A stretch of DNA of 64,000 nt from Pseudomonas pisciculturae (GCF_015461805.1 NZ_JACVZE010000001.1:434001-498000); one strand, 5' to 3'. Shown: positions 26,202 to 37,161, counted from the stretch's first letter. Notes: generated from the sequence alone by a model not told the origin. Program-made: numbers and translations.

Positions 26202-29200
26202 ATGAGCACATTGATTTCTCCCTCTCACTCGCCTACACCGCCGCAAATAAGCGGCTATCTGTATCAGATCGGCCACCAGCTGCAAGGCACCGACACACCG
26301 TTGTCGTCCAAGCGAACGCCCCCCGTCGAGTTGCAAAAGTTGGAACAGCTCAACGAAACCCTGCTCGCGCACCAGCACGTTCATACCGATCGAACCCGCG
26401 CGCTTTACGCCGGCCTTGCACAGGCCGACCTGCAGAGCGAGGAGGGTAAGCAACTGCTGGCGACCCTCAAGCGTGACCTCAAGCAGCAACTGCGCGGCCT
26501 GGATGAAGTCAGCCTGCTGGGCAGCAAAAGCCTGCGTACCTTCATGGCCAACGAGGCAGGCCTGGCGGCCTTGGCGCTGGAAGCCAAGCTGAATGTCCAG
26601 GACTATCTGCTGCACCGTGAAGAAGCACAGTTGGTGGAAAATCTTGGGCTGGGCCCCGCCTTTCGGCCCGGCGTTTACGCCCTGACATTCCACTATCAGA
26701 CGCGCACCCTTGAGTTCGCCGAGGCCTTTGTGCTGACCGAAAAGAACACGCCGGTGGTCACGCAACTGACGACTGCGGCGGATGTCGGTTTTGTCGTACT
26801 GTTTACCCCGGCCCGTGGCTTCGAGTCGTTCAGCTCGCTGGCCGACCTGAACAGCCGCTTGCGCGCGGCCATGGCGGTGAACACCTGGCGTGAGGAGTTC
26901 ATGGGCCTGCTGCCCCGCCAATACCAAGGGCTGTCAGCCATGGGCGTATGGCCCTTGGCGTTGGTGCCGATCAACGGTGAGCCACTGTGCGAGCATACTT
27001 ATGACGCCAGCCTGGCCCGACGAGCACAGGATATCGATTGGGCCTTGAGCCTGGAGAACAACGCCAGCCATAGCGCGCAACAACTGCTCGCCGACTTGGA
27101 CGCGGCGATCCGTGCAGCGCTGCCAGACCTGCGTGGGCGCCTGGAGCTTCGTGCACAACGTCTGCTCGACCGCTGCCTTGAATACAGCGCCCCCGCCTGG
27201 TACCGCAACGCCCACAGCAGCCAGCGCGAAGCCCTGGCACGCCACCTCGGCGAATACGATATGGCGCGCCAGACGTTATTGGACCTGCTCGGCCCTGCCG
27301 CCTCGCCGCATGCGCTGGCGCGCTACCAAATGCTCGAACAGCTCGCCAGTGATCTGGAGATCAACGACCTGGACCCCGACCGTCTGCTTGTCTGTACCCG
27401 TCGCAGCGTGGCCAGGGTCGGGCTCTACGAACAGAAACATACCCTGACCGAACTGGCGCTGCGCGGTCTGCACAGCGGCGATGAACGCGAAGGCTCGGCG
27501 TTCCTGCTCGGTACCACGATGACCTATGCCGGCGCACCGTTGGGCGAGGCCTACGAGGATCTGACACCGGCCTATCTGGCGACGCTGCTGAACACGCTTG
27601 AACCGCGTGTGGGCTTTGAGACCGTGCGGCGCGAGTCCTACGCCAAGCCGCAGATCCATACCGCCATCGAGCACATGCTCGACCGCCGAATCAACGCCCT
27701 GGCCTACACGGCAAAAGTGCAGAACCATATCACCGAGGCCGACTATCTGCGCTTTACGCGGCTGCGTCGCGGGGGCTCGACGCAACTGGGCGCCAGTACG
27801 GTTTCACTCAATGGCCTCGTACTCAAAGACCTGTGGCTGCTGCGCGAAACCGACGAGCAAGGGCGCGTCAAACGCTTGCTGCTGTGTACCCCTGAAGCGC
27901 CCCAGCCCCAGCAGTTTCATGGATTCGACGATGAAATCCTCTGCCAGGCGCATATCCTGGCCTGGTGCGATAACCCAACGATGCGTGCGTATCTGCTGGA
28001 GCAAGTCGCTTTCAAGTCCCGGGCAAGCCTTCGGACGTTCATGGCTGGCGTGGGCTTTATCCCGGCGCAGCAGGAATACCGGCATGTTACCTTCAGCGTC
28101 GCCAGCGCCCAGGTCGATTGCCTCAAGGCGCTGCGGGCCCGGCTGCTGGAAGTGCAGACCGACGATTACAACTGGGGCACCCCCGCCTGGTACCGCTCGG
28201 CCCCCGTGGCCCAGCGTCGACAGTTAACCGAGCTGGCGGAGCATGCCGAAGGCGCCGCAAACACCTTTGCGCAGAACCCGCTGTCCGATGCTCAGTTCCC
28301 GGCGTTCGAGCGCTTTCTTCATGCCCAGGCCAAAAAGCAGTTGAATGCGCTGCTGGGGCGCCAGCGGCAGAACGATATCGACCCTGATACCGTGTGGGTC
28401 CATTACCCCAAAGACGTCCCGGCCTTAACCCGCCCGGCGTCCGTCACCTATACCCGTTTGTATCGGGATGGTTTTGAAGATTCGGTGGGGTTTCTGGACG
28501 CCAAGTTCGAAACTGTCGCCACCTTCATGGGCCCGGCCGGGGTCGACCTGAGCAAGCTCACGCCACGTAACGTCGCGCTTTCGGTGCGCGGCGTGTGGAT
28601 CGGCCAGCGTTACGCCGATGAGGTCAAAGCCAAACTGCAAGACCCCAGAAGCCAGGGCTACGCCTTGCGCCGCGATGCAACGCTGGCCATCCACCAATTG
28701 CAGTTGCATAACGCTGCGCTGGAGTCACGCCTCAAAGGCTATATCGCCCAGGTGGACCTTGACTGGCTGGTGCGCTGCATCAACAGCCTCGACGACAGCA
28801 CGCCCGTGACCCGCCACGCCTACCAGGTGCATCGACTATTTATCGACGGCGATTGGGTGATCGACAACTACCTGTTCAGTCACGGCCTCAACCCGGTACT
28901 GCTGTATACCCCGCAAGCACCGGATGGTGTGTATGTGCGTGAAGCCAGGCAGTTCAACTATCTGCTGAAAAAAGTCGACGGCATGCTCGACTACTTCACT
29001 GGCCGTGTCGGCGTGCAGTCCAGAGTTCGGGTGCAACGCTTTCTGGAAGCCGCCAAGGCTGGCCTGCCGGACAGCCTCAACAGTACCGACCTTAGCCTGG
29101 CACGCTATGACTCGACCAAGCGCATTACGCCCTTGCTCAACGTACGTCACGACCTGTACGACATGAAACTGCAACGCAAGATCGATGATGTGGCCGCCAC

Positions 29201-31916
29201 TACGGTCAACCGTACCGCCATGATCATGGGCTTGATCTGGAGCTGCGTTGAATCACTGATCGCTGTCGCCACCGCGCCGTTCCCGGTGCTGAGCCTGAGC
29301 CTGGGCCTGTTGATGGCGCTCAAGGACGGCATGCTGGCCCTGCACGCCTACAACCAGGGCGACACCGACGCTGCCCTGCATCACTTTATCGGCTACCTGG
29401 TTAACAGCCTCGGCGCCGTGTTCACCGACCTGCGCCCGGCGCTCAAGTCCATTGGCCCGTTGATCAAACCCATACGGCACTTGATGCGCCCCACCGCGCA
29501 ACGCCAGGCCATGGCGCTGATCAAACAACTGGAGCCACCGACCCCCACGCCCGTCGGCATGCAGGCGGTGTTATTCGAAGGGCGACCGTTGTGGGCACCG
29601 AAGACTCCCGATGCCCTGGGCCGCTACCTGCTGTATCACCAGGACCCGGTAAGCGGCAAGCTGGCCTCGACGGCGCGGCTGGTCAACCAGGATGCCGATG
29701 GCCATTGGGTACGCTCGGGCCTCAAGGGCGGGGCGCCCAAAAAAACTGCGGCGACGCCTCATGCCTTGCAAAACTACGAAGTGCCGACGGACAAGGTGAA
29801 AGACTATGAAACTCTTTTGAGTTTCGACTTCAACAGGGGCACTTACCTCGACTCGTTGGCCGGTAGAGGCACTGGCGACGTCAGTTTGCTCGCGGAATTC
29901 GAACCGCTGCACGGCCCCTATGCCAAGGCGTCCCTGGAGCTGCAAATGAGTGCCACGACGTTCTTCAGTGAACTGGCGCCCATCGTGCCCAGAGCCGATG
30001 TACTGGTCTTCGAAACCACGGCGACCCATCGTCACATTCTGGAAAGTGCCCTCAAGGAAAACAAAGGCCTGATCGTGGGCGCGGCCCCCGGTTCTCTGGC
30101 CGGCAATCAGTTACTGATCGACAATATGCAAACCCTTTACGCGCAAGGCGTCAGGCGTCTGTACATCGAGTACCTGCCGGGTGATGTCTTCAGGGGTAAA
30201 TTGGCCAAATTCAACGCGGGAGGCAACTTCAGGCACATCAAGGCCTACCTGAAAAACGTCGAGAACGGTCTGGGTATTCCCACCGACTCCGCTCACTCCT
30301 ATCGCGCGTTGATCCTGGCCGCTCGCAGGGAAAAAATCACCGTCTGTGCGCTGGATGCGTCCACCGGTTACGACTTGGGCAGAGCGTTCAACCTGAGCAA
30401 CGGCGCGGCGATCAGCCCTCGCCCCAATGCCCAGAGAAATTTCTACTCCCACCGGCTTATCGACGCCGACATCGCTGCACAACCCACCGACAGCTGGGTG
30501 GCCCTGACCGACAGTCGCCGTATCAGCACACACAACGCAACGCCAGGTTTGGCTGACCTGCAAAGGACTGTAGGTTTGCGCGTCGAGAATGTTACCCCTG
30601 GTCAACCGACAGGTATCTGGAAAGACGCGCCTGGCTCTATCGCCGACGACCCACTGGCCAAAGGTGACTTTAAACTGACCCTGGAAAGCACCTACAGCCA
30701 GCCCCAGAGCAACGTCACCCAGCCGGTGTCGCAAGCCGTCACCTACAGCCAGTTCGATATCGATCCCATGTTCAAGGACGAGTTACGCAGGCAACTGGGC
30801 GGAAAGTACGCGTTTGACACCCGTTATGGCTCAATGGACCCAAATGTCGCCGCCGCAGAAGGTGCCTTTAAAAAGACCCGCGAGCGCCTGGATAAAAGCG
30901 CAGGCGATTTTTTCAAGACCCTTGAACTGCCACCCCGGCCCACCTTGGCGCAGTTGCCGGAAACCATCACCCAAGAAGCGTTTATCAAGGAAAGCTACAA
31001 ACACGCTCCTGGGCTGATTATCTGTGAGAGTCATGCTGAGCAAGCGAGCAAGGCGATGCTGATCGACCAGATGGCTACGCTCAAGGAGCAGGGCGTAAAA
31101 ACCCTCTACATGGAACACCTGTTTACCGACCTGCACCAGGCTGATCTGGAGACGTTCCACCGAACCGGTGTGATGCCCAAACCGCTCAAGGATTACCTGT
31201 GGAGCATGGACAGTGGGCATATGCGCGAATACAGCGGGCCTCACACTTACTCCAGCGTCGTGGAGGTGGCCACCAAACACGGCATCCGTGTACGGGCACT
31301 GGACTGCGTCTCCAGTTACCACACCAAAGGCATGTCAAACGGCGATAGGTCCAGAATCTCGATGTTCAATTTCTTTGCCGATGAAGTGATCCGCCAAGAC
31401 CAGGCGACCCAAGGCGCGCACCGGTGGGTGGCGCAGATGGGCGATGCCCACGTTCATGCGCACGAAGGGTTTGCAGGCGTCGCCCAGACGCAAGGCGCCA
31501 TCAGCCTGCGTGTGTCCGATGTCCCGCAAGGTACCGCAACCGAGTTGCGCTCAGGGCAGCGTTGGAAGGTTGGGTACAAGAGCTCTTTGTACCCTGACAA
31601 GCTGAGGGCTGTGCGCAGCGATTATACGATGACGGTCGCTGTCCCGGGCGCACGCCCCTATGCCCCCTATTTGCCGATTGACCGGTCGCGCCTCACGCGA
31701 CAGGGCTATTACATGGTGGAGCAACTGTCCCCTCACGACGTGAGCATTGTTCACCACTCGCGCAGCGGCGACATCCTTTCCACTCCCGTGCAGATCGATG
31801 ATCAGGGGCGTTTCTTCATTGATCGCTGGCCGGACTTGAAAGACGAGCGTTTTGTCGAGTTTGAGCGTCTGCTTTCGGCGCTTGATCAAGTGATCAAACT
31901 CACGCGCATTCGTTAA
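26202..31916 (+). CDS. Giant DUF6543-type toxin with duplicated ESH-type membrane-targeted effector domain
   Basis: The 1904-residue protein has no signal peptide. Its N-terminal two thirds hold two dermonecrotic-toxin/DUF6543-like units, marked by PAWYRNAHSSQREALARHL near residue 330 and PAWYRSAPVAQRRQL near 660. A hydrophobic stretch (MIMGLIWSCVESLIAVAT... LSLGLLMALKDGMLAL) lies at about 1005-1045 and may insert into membranes. Two similar C-terminal domains follow: about 1275-1460 and 1590-1770. The second keeps LIICESHAEQASKAMLIDQM, LYMEHLF and MGDAHVHAHEG, as in the ChaN/EreA/Tiki-like effector fold of dermonecrotic toxins. The first has AAPGS in place of ESH and is probably inactive. 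The start has GGAG upstream. It lies head-on against the NEL toxin. Function as a secreted toxin is inferred. Confidence 0.7.
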   Translation: MSTLISPSHSPTPPQISGYLYQIGHQLQGTDTPLSSKRTPPVELQKLEQLNETLLAHQHVHTDRTRALYAGLAQADLQSEEGKQLLATLKRDLKQQLRGLDEVSLLGSKSLRTFMANEAGLAALALEAKLNVQDYLLHREEAQLVENLGLGPAFRPGVYALTFHYQTRTLEFAEAFVLTEKNTPVVTQLTTAADVGFVVLFTPARGFESFSSLADLNSRLRAAMAVNTWREEFMGLLPRQYQGLSAMGVWPLALVPINGEPLCEHTYDASLARRAQDIDWALSLENNASHSAQQLLADLDAAIRAALPDLRGRLELRAQRLLDRCLEYSAPAWYRNAHSSQREALARHLGEYDMARQTLLDLLGPAASPHALARYQMLEQLASDLEINDLDPDRLLVCTRRSVARVGLYEQKHTLTELALRGLHSGDEREGSAFLLGTTMTYAGAPLGEAYEDLTPAYLATLLNTLEPRVGFETVRRESYAKPQIHTAIEHMLDRRINALAYTAKVQNHITEADYLRFTRLRRGGSTQLGASTVSLNGLVLKDLWLLRETDEQGRVKRLLLCTPEAPQPQQFHGFDDEILCQAHILAWCDNPTMRAYLLEQVAFKSRASLRTFMAGVGFIPAQQEYRHVTFSVASAQVDCLKALRARLLEVQTDDYNWGTPAWYRSAPVAQRRQLTELAEHAEGAANTFAQNPLSDAQFPAFERFLHAQAKKQLNALLGRQRQNDIDPDTVWVHYPKDVPALTRPASVTYTRLYRDGFEDSVGFLDAKFETVATFMGPAGVDLSKLTPRNVALSVRGVWIGQRYADEVKAKLQDPRSQGYALRRDATLAIHQLQLHNAALESRLKGYIAQVDLDWLVRCINSLDDSTPVTRHAYQVHRLFIDGDWVIDNYLFSHGLNPVLLYTPQAPDGVYVREARQFNYLLKKVDGMLDYFTGRVGVQSRVRVQRFLEAAKAGLPDSLNSTDLSLARYDSTKRITPLLNVRHDLYDMKLQRKIDDVAATTVNRTAMIMGLIWSCVESLIAVATAPFPVLSLSLGLLMALKDGMLALHAYNQGDTDAALHHFIGYLVNSLGAVFTDLRPALKSIGPLIKPIRHLMRPTAQRQAMALIKQLEPPTPTPVGMQAVLFEGRPLWAPKTPDALGRYLLYHQDPVSGKLASTARLVNQDADGHWVRSGLKGGAPKKTAATPHALQNYEVPTDKVKDYETLLSFDFNRGTYLDSLAGRGTGDVSLLAEFEPLHGPYAKASLELQMSATTFFSELAPIVPRADVLVFETTATHRHILESALKENKGLIVGAAPGSLAGNQLLIDNMQTLYAQGVRRLYIEYLPGDVFRGKLAKFNAGGNFRHIKAYLKNVENGLGIPTDSAHSYRALILAARREKITVCALDASTGYDLGRAFNLSNGAAISPRPNAQRNFYSHRLIDADIAAQPTDSWVALTDSRRISTHNATPGLADLQRTVGLRVENVTPGQPTGIWKDAPGSIADDPLAKGDFKLTLESTYSQPQSNVTQPVSQAVTYSQFDIDPMFKDELRRQLGGKYAFDTRYGSMDPNVAAAEGAFKKTRERLDKSAGDFFKTLELPPRPTLAQLPETITQEAFIKESYKHAPGLIICESHAEQASKAMLIDQMATLKEQGVKTLYMEHLFTDLHQADLETFHRTGVMPKPLKDYLWSMDSGHMREYSGPHTYSSVVEVATKHGIRVRALDCVSSYHTKGMSNGDRSRISMFNFFADEVIRQDQATQGAHRWVAQMGDAHVHAHEGFAGVAQTQGAISLRVSDVPQGTATELRSGQRWKVGYKSSLYPDKLRAVRSDYTMTVAVPGARPYAPYLPIDRSRLTRQGYYMVEQLSPHDVSIVHHSRSGDILSTPVQIDDQGRFFIDRWPDLKDERFVEFERLLSALDQVIKLTRIR

Positions 31917-32091
31917 CTGGCACAACGTTGGGCATTGCGCCGTACCTGTGGCGAGTGAGTAAGCTCCCTCAACACTGGTACGGCGTACGTCGTTAAGCCA
32001 TGGCCGCCGTTCAGAGATACGGCGATACACCTGACGGGTGCCCCGCCAGCGGTTGCGAGGGCACTGTCAAGGTGATCTGGACCTGCGAAGT

Positions 32092-35000
32092 TCAAGTACG
32101 ATTGGTTCGCCCGCTTGCCTTGTCGAGGGCCTCGCGTGTCAGGCGGCGCATCCATTCCTGCTCGTTGTAGCCCAGGTCGTTGAGCAGGCGGTTGTAGGTG
32201 TCGTCGCTGATCGGCGCGTCGGCAAATGCCACGGTCTCGGGTACATCGAGTTCCTGCGCTAGCGCCTTGAGCTGTTCCCTCAGTTGCGGTTGTTGTGTCT
32301 CGAGCCATTGCGCCTGCAGGGGTTGCAGGTCATCCAGGCGGTAGAACTTCTGCGTGTACGCAATGACATTCTCTTGATAGAGGCTGTCGTGGGTTTCCCG
32401 CAGGAAGTGCTCCCAGTACGTTTCCAGCAACATCTGGTTGACCAGCCCGTCACCCTGGCCCAACTCCAGCACGGTGAGGTAGGCCTGCTCTATTTGTGCC
32501 GGGCTGACGCGGGCTGTCTCGCGGTACAGCATGTGGTCCGACAGCCAGGGCAGGTCCAGCCGCTTGGCTAAAGAGGTCTGGTAGGCGAGGTGCACATCGA
32601 CTTCATCCACCGTGCCCGGTTCGCCGTCGACCAGCTGTGAGCGCAGCCGCAACCCTTCGCCACCGGCGTTTTTTTCGCGCAAGCGGCGGGCGATGTCCTC
32701 CTGCGCGACTTGGTTCAGGTGCTTGAAGCGCGCCGTGCCCTTGGCGAGGGTGACCAAGCGGCCTTCAAGCTCACTCAGCGATACTGAAAACCGCCGGGCT
32801 TCGCTGGCCATCACCTCGATGCCCATTTCATTGAAGATCTGTGCGCCACCATCGCCACACAAACCTGGGAAGCTTGACAGCCTGAACAGCCGCTCGCGCA
32901 GGGCGCTGTCGGCGTGGGTGGCGTTGATCAAGCGCCAGACCCGTTGCGCTTGCTCGCCTTTGTTGAGGGCATAGCGCTGCACGTCTTCAGGGTGCTCAAA
33001 AAACGTGGGAGGCTCCAGGAACTTGATGACTTCAAAGAAGCCCTGGGAGCCGTGTTCGGCTTCAACGGCGTCCCACAGTTGCTCGCGGATAAGGCGGGTG
33101 TCGGAGTCGGCGTCCTCCATCCAGGGGTCGCTGTTGCCCTGGGGTTCGTAGGTGCGATAAGGGTCCAGCCCGGCTTCGGTACGGTAGCGTTCGTACAGTT
33201 CGCGTTGATCATCGCTCAGGGCATTGCGGTCCAGGCGCGTGCGCGCCACGGTGCGGGCTGCGGTGGGTTCGGGCGTCAGCGGGGGCAGGCTTGTAATCGG
33301 GTTGCCGCTCAGGTTGAGGTCGAACGCCTCGTTTCTGGCGTGGGCAAACAGGCCGGCGGGCCATTGGCTGATCTGCGTATGGTTGAGGTCAAGGCGGCGC
33401 AAGTGGGGCATGCGGCGGATGTTGGGGGGGAGGTCCAGCGGGTTGTGGCTCAGGCTTATCACGTGCAGGCGACGTAGCGCGCTCAGCCGCAGGACGTCTT
33501 CAGGAAACAACGTCATGCGGTTGTTCGACAGGTTTAAGTTCTGCATAAAGCGCATGGCCTCCAGTTCTTGCGGCAAACGCGTGAGGCTGTTGTGGCTCAG
33601 GTCCAGGGAGCGCAATGACGGGAAGTGTTTGAGCAAGGGGCAATGGGTTTGGCTGAAGCGGCTCTGGCTCAGGCCCAGGTAGGTCACGTGCTCGAAGTTG
33701 ACGGTCAGCGGGGGCGGGGAGTCGGGCAGCGGCACGCCGTCCAGGTCCAGCCGGGCACCGCTTTTGACGTTGCCCCAAGGGTCGGTGTATTCGGCGAAGC
33801 GATCGCCCCAGCAGTGTTCAAGTACATGCACCAGGCGTTTGCGCCTGATCTGTTGTTGATACTCCTCGGGGCTGCCTTTGGGGTGCAGGATGGGCGACTG
33901 CTTCCAGGCACGCAGTTGGGCGTGCAGGGTGTGTTTCTCAACGGTCAGGTCATTCAGGGTGGTGCCCAACTGGTCAGGGGGTATTTCGCTGATAAAGCGA
34001 TTCAGGCGTTGGTCGTTCAAGCTCGGAAATATGCGCTGCAGCACGTCCCGGGCGTGCTCGGGATGGGTTGCAGCCGGGTTGGCGCGGCACCTGCTGAGCG
34101 TCGGCCCACCGAGCAAGTGTTGGGTGTGTCGGTCCATGACACGGTGGGTTTGAGGTGTGGCAAGCACCTGGCGTCGCTCGGCCAAGGGTTCAAGGGTGGT
34201 CATCAACCAGCGCTGGAAGGTGTCACCCTCACCGGGCTTGAAACCCAGGCGGGTCTCGTCGCCCAGGCTCAGCAGCACAGCCTCGTACAGGCTGGCAGGG
34301 CTGTGCAACAACTGGCCCTCGCCGTCATACACCGCATAGCCGAGGCTGTTATGCACCAGCACCCGGTGTGTGGTGGCCGTCGCCGGGCCGGCTTCACTGC
34401 GCAGGGGGCCGCTCAGGCTGGCCTCATGAATTTCGAGGTGGCGGTCGAACAGCGCATCGGTGTTGAGCAGCAGGGTTTTGAGCACCAGGTTTTCGGTCGC
34501 CGGGGTGGGCAATGCCGGGGGGTAAAAGCCTTCGTAGGCGCGTACTGACGTGGCGCTCACGTACAACTCACTGGCCTGGTTGCGCAAGCGCAGTGGCCAG
34601 CGTTGTGTGTCGGTAAAGGCCTGTCGCTCGTTGGGGCGGGCGGTGCCCAACACTGGCCGTGCCAGGCTTAGGTCCAGCTCTGGATGGTCCTGGCGCAGGC
34701 CGACAAGCTGCGGGTCGTCACTCGCTTGCGCGGCGCGGTGTAGGGCGGGTGCGATGTCGTCGGTCTGGCTCAATACGTAATCGGCCAGCTTGTCGCGCAA
34801 GGCTTGCACACGTTGTTCAGCGGGCACCTCGGCGCCCAGCAGTGTGGTGATCGCGGTGTCGTCGAGAAACCCCAGCACCCGCTCGGGTAAACGCCCGGAC
34901 AAGACCTCACCCAGGCTCATGCGCAACGTGTCGACAGGGAGCGCAGCCTTGGCGCCATAGCAGTGCGAGCTGCCTGTCAGGTCGGGCTTGAGAAACACTT

Positions 35001-37161
35001 CCAGGGCTTTGTCCTGCGGCCAGCCCTCAAGCTCAGTGACCATTTGCTCAAACCAGTCGGCGGCCGGGTCCGGGCTCAAGGCTTGCCCCGTGCGAATCCG
35101 TTCACTGGCAATCGTGAGGGATTGTCGGGCCTCCAGGCGCTTGAGGCTGGCGTCGAGCAGCGGCGGCGGGGGTTCGTTATGCACGTACATCCGGCGCAGG
35201 TCTGCGTCTTCGGTGCCGCTGGCGATGCGCAGTTGCTCCAGCTGCGTATCGCTGAACGGTTGCACCCGATGGCCCAGGCGCCGCAGCAATTGCACGCGGT
35301 CCCAGGTGCGCGGCTGTTCGCCCTCATGGGTCACCGCGCCGTCGCCGTTCAATTGCAAACGCGGTCGGTAGGCGTGCGGGCGGTCGGGGTGAATGGCGCG
35401 GTGATCATCGTTGAGCGGGTCGTATTTTACCTCCAGGTGATGGGCCTCCAGGGCCAACAGGGTTTTGCCATCTTGGGTGTGAAGGCCGGCGGGGGAAGGG
35501 GCTGAGCCTTCGATAATCCTCAGGTTTTTTTGTGCATAGGGGCGGATGTCCGGGTTCCACAAACGCGGGGTACCTTCGCTGCGCTGCACCGGCACCAGGC
35601 CTTCGACAAACGATGAAAGTTTAGGTCGCACCAGCGTGCCGATATGGCCGCCAGCCGCAAACAGGGCGAATTGGATCACGCTGTCGGCCACCCCGATCAC
35701 GTGCTCCCAGGCTTCGGTGCCACGGCCCTGCGCCCAGTCGAGAATGCCTTCGAACACATCGTCCATGATCTGGTAGGCGCTGTAGGCAAGCATCAATTCG
35801 CCCAGGCCTGGCACGAAGGGCGTCAGCACCAGCAGCGCCGCGTTGAGGATATCGGCGAGCATCTGTTCAAGGTTGTCCCACCAGGCCCAGCGCGCACGGC
35901 GGTCGACGTCTGCGGTAGAGAGCGCGATGTCGCGCGCGTCGTTGACGATTTTGTTCAACTGGGTGCGAAACAGGTAATCCCATAGCGTATCGGTGGCGGG
36001 CGTGGGTGGGCGCTGCTGGTAATCGTCCTGCCAGCGTTGCACGCTGAAGTACAGGTTGGGGTGGCTGATGGGCGTGTCTCTCCAACTCGGCCTGCTATCG
36101 CTAGGTGCCTGCTGATGCCATTTGACCTGGCTCAGCCGCGCATTGAGACCCGCGAAGAACGCGCCCCGCTCGCGATGGGGCACAAACTGGCTGAAGAACA
36201 CTTGATAGCCTGCCTTGTCGCGCAATTGGCGGGTCAACTGCGCCATGAATGCCAACGGCGACGGGTATTCCTTGAGTGGGTGATCGGGGTCTTCGGCGAC
36301 GTAGGCGATCACCCGGGTGCCGGGGGTGTTGATAAACAACACGATACCCACCAAGGCCACATTCATCAGGCTGAGGGTGTGCGCGTGTAGCGCAGCGCCG
36401 TCGAGCCGCGCATCCGCGTGATCATCGACGCATTTGAGCAGCGCGGCATGCCCGTGTTGTTTCAGGTCGCCCTTGAGCAGGGCTATATGGGCGGCGCTTT
36501 TCAGGGCTGCCTTGTGGCGGGCAACGGCCTCGTCGCGCAAGGTGCGGGCCAGCGCTGAATGATTGAAGCCGAGGGCGTGGGTGAGCTGTCGTTGATACTG
36601 GCCGCCGATATCCAGGGTGCGGCAAATCTGTTTGAACCGCTCAGCCGTGAGACGTGCACCGCTGATGCGGTGGTCGATCGACACCACGTCGCGTTGGCCG
36701 CGGGCGTCTTGCGGGCCGAGGAAGGCAAAGTCGAGAAAGGTGTCGCCGGCGGCAAAGTTGTACAGCGCCGCGTCGAGCAGGGAAAAGGTCTTGCTGCTTT
36801 GTGCGCCACTGACGTTGAGGGTCCACCAGGCCTTGGCGGCATCGACATAGATGCGCAGGTAGGTATTGCGTACGTCGATGTCGCCGTAGTCGGGGCGCAA
36901 CGCGCTTTTGAGCAAGGGTTCGGCGAATGCATACACATCGTTCAAAGGGGCGAGCCGTTTATCCAGCGTGTTTTGGCGGTGCCAGTGTTCGGCAAGCGCG
37001 GCCTTTAACGAGGGGGTTGGGGCGCCAGTCTTGAAACCCACGGCCTTGAGCGCGGCGAGGCGCGTGCGTGTGGTCTGGGTCACCCAGGGTGGCAGGGTGG
37101 CGAGGATATGCGCGTGATGGGCACCGTTGTAGGAGGCGTCGGTTGTCGTTGAATCGGGCAT
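32092..37161 (-). CDS. Giant LRR-NEL toxin: DUF6543-type N-terminus, leucine-rich repeats, IpaH-like E3 ubiquitin ligase
   Basis: The 1689-residue protein begins with a DUF6543/dermonecrotic-toxin-like region and a hydrophobic segment (ILNAALLVLTPFVPGLGELM, about 430-450). A repeated-type module follows, marked by LLRRLGHRVQPFSDTQLEQL and PPPPLLDASLKRLEARQ. Leucine-rich repeats occupy about 1157-1290 (LRSLDLSHNSLTRLP, LNLSNNRMTLFP, LRRLDLNHTQISQWP). The C-terminal NEL domain (about 1400-1689) has FPGLCGDGGAQIFNEMG with the catalytic Cys1435 and Asp1437, as in Shigella IpaH ligases. It should ubiquitinate host proteins, with LRRs choosing the target. It follows a penicillin-binding-protein gene by 75 nt on the same strand. 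No secretion signal is seen. Confidence 0.85.
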   Translation of the reverse strand: MPDSTTTDASYNGAHHAHILATLPPWVTQTTRTRLAALKAVGFKTGAPTPSLKAALAEHWHRQNTLDKRLAPLNDVYAFAEPLLKSALRPDYGDIDVRNTYLRIYVDAAKAWWTLNVSGAQSSKTFSLLDAALYNFAAGDTFLDFAFLGPQDARGQRDVVSIDHRISGARLTAERFKQICRTLDIGGQYQRQLTHALGFNHSALARTLRDEAVARHKAALKSAAHIALLKGDLKQHGHAALLKCVDDHADARLDGAALHAHTLSLMNVALVGIVLFINTPGTRVIAYVAEDPDHPLKEYPSPLAFMAQLTRQLRDKAGYQVFFSQFVPHRERGAFFAGLNARLSQVKWHQQAPSDSRPSWRDTPISHPNLYFSVQRWQDDYQQRPPTPATDTLWDYLFRTQLNKIVNDARDIALSTADVDRRARWAWWDNLEQMLADILNAALLVLTPFVPGLGELMLAYSAYQIMDDVFEGILDWAQGRGTEAWEHVIGVADSVIQFALFAAGGHIGTLVRPKLSSFVEGLVPVQRSEGTPRLWNPDIRPYAQKNLRIIEGSAPSPAGLHTQDGKTLLALEAHHLEVKYDPLNDDHRAIHPDRPHAYRPRLQLNGDGAVTHEGEQPRTWDRVQLLRRLGHRVQPFSDTQLEQLRIASGTEDADLRRMYVHNEPPPPLLDASLKRLEARQSLTIASERIRTGQALSPDPAADWFEQMVTELEGWPQDKALEVFLKPDLTGSSHCYGAKAALPVDTLRMSLGEVLSGRLPERVLGFLDDTAITTLLGAEVPAEQRVQALRDKLADYVLSQTDDIAPALHRAAQASDDPQLVGLRQDHPELDLSLARPVLGTARPNERQAFTDTQRWPLRLRNQASELYVSATSVRAYEGFYPPALPTPATENLVLKTLLLNTDALFDRHLEIHEASLSGPLRSEAGPATATTHRVLVHNSLGYAVYDGEGQLLHSPASLYEAVLLSLGDETRLGFKPGEGDTFQRWLMTTLEPLAERRQVLATPQTHRVMDRHTQHLLGGPTLSRCRANPAATHPEHARDVLQRIFPSLNDQRLNRFISEIPPDQLGTTLNDLTVEKHTLHAQLRAWKQSPILHPKGSPEEYQQQIRRKRLVHVLEHCWGDRFAEYTDPWGNVKSGARLDLDGVPLPDSPPPLTVNFEHVTYLGLSQSRFSQTHCPLLKHFPSLRSLDLSHNSLTRLPQELEAMRFMQNLNLSNNRMTLFPEDVLRLSALRRLHVISLSHNPLDLPPNIRRMPHLRRLDLNHTQISQWPAGLFAHARNEAFDLNLSGNPITSLPPLTPEPTAARTVARTRLDRNALSDDQRELYERYRTEAGLDPYRTYEPQGNSDPWMEDADSDTRLIREQLWDAVEAEHGSQGFFEVIKFLEPPTFFEHPEDVQRYALNKGEQAQRVWRLINATHADSALRERLFRLSSFPGLCGDGGAQIFNEMGIEVMASEARRFSVSLSELEGRLVTLAKGTARFKHLNQVAQEDIARRLREKNAGGEGLRLRSQLVDGEPGTVDEVDVHLAYQTSLAKRLDLPWLSDHMLYRETARVSPAQIEQAYLTVLELGQGDGLVNQMLLETYWEHFLRETHDSLYQENVIAYTQKFYRLDDLQPLQAQWLETQQPQLREQLKALAQELDVPETVAFADAPISDDTYNRLLNDLGYNEQEWMRRLTREALDKASGRTNRT

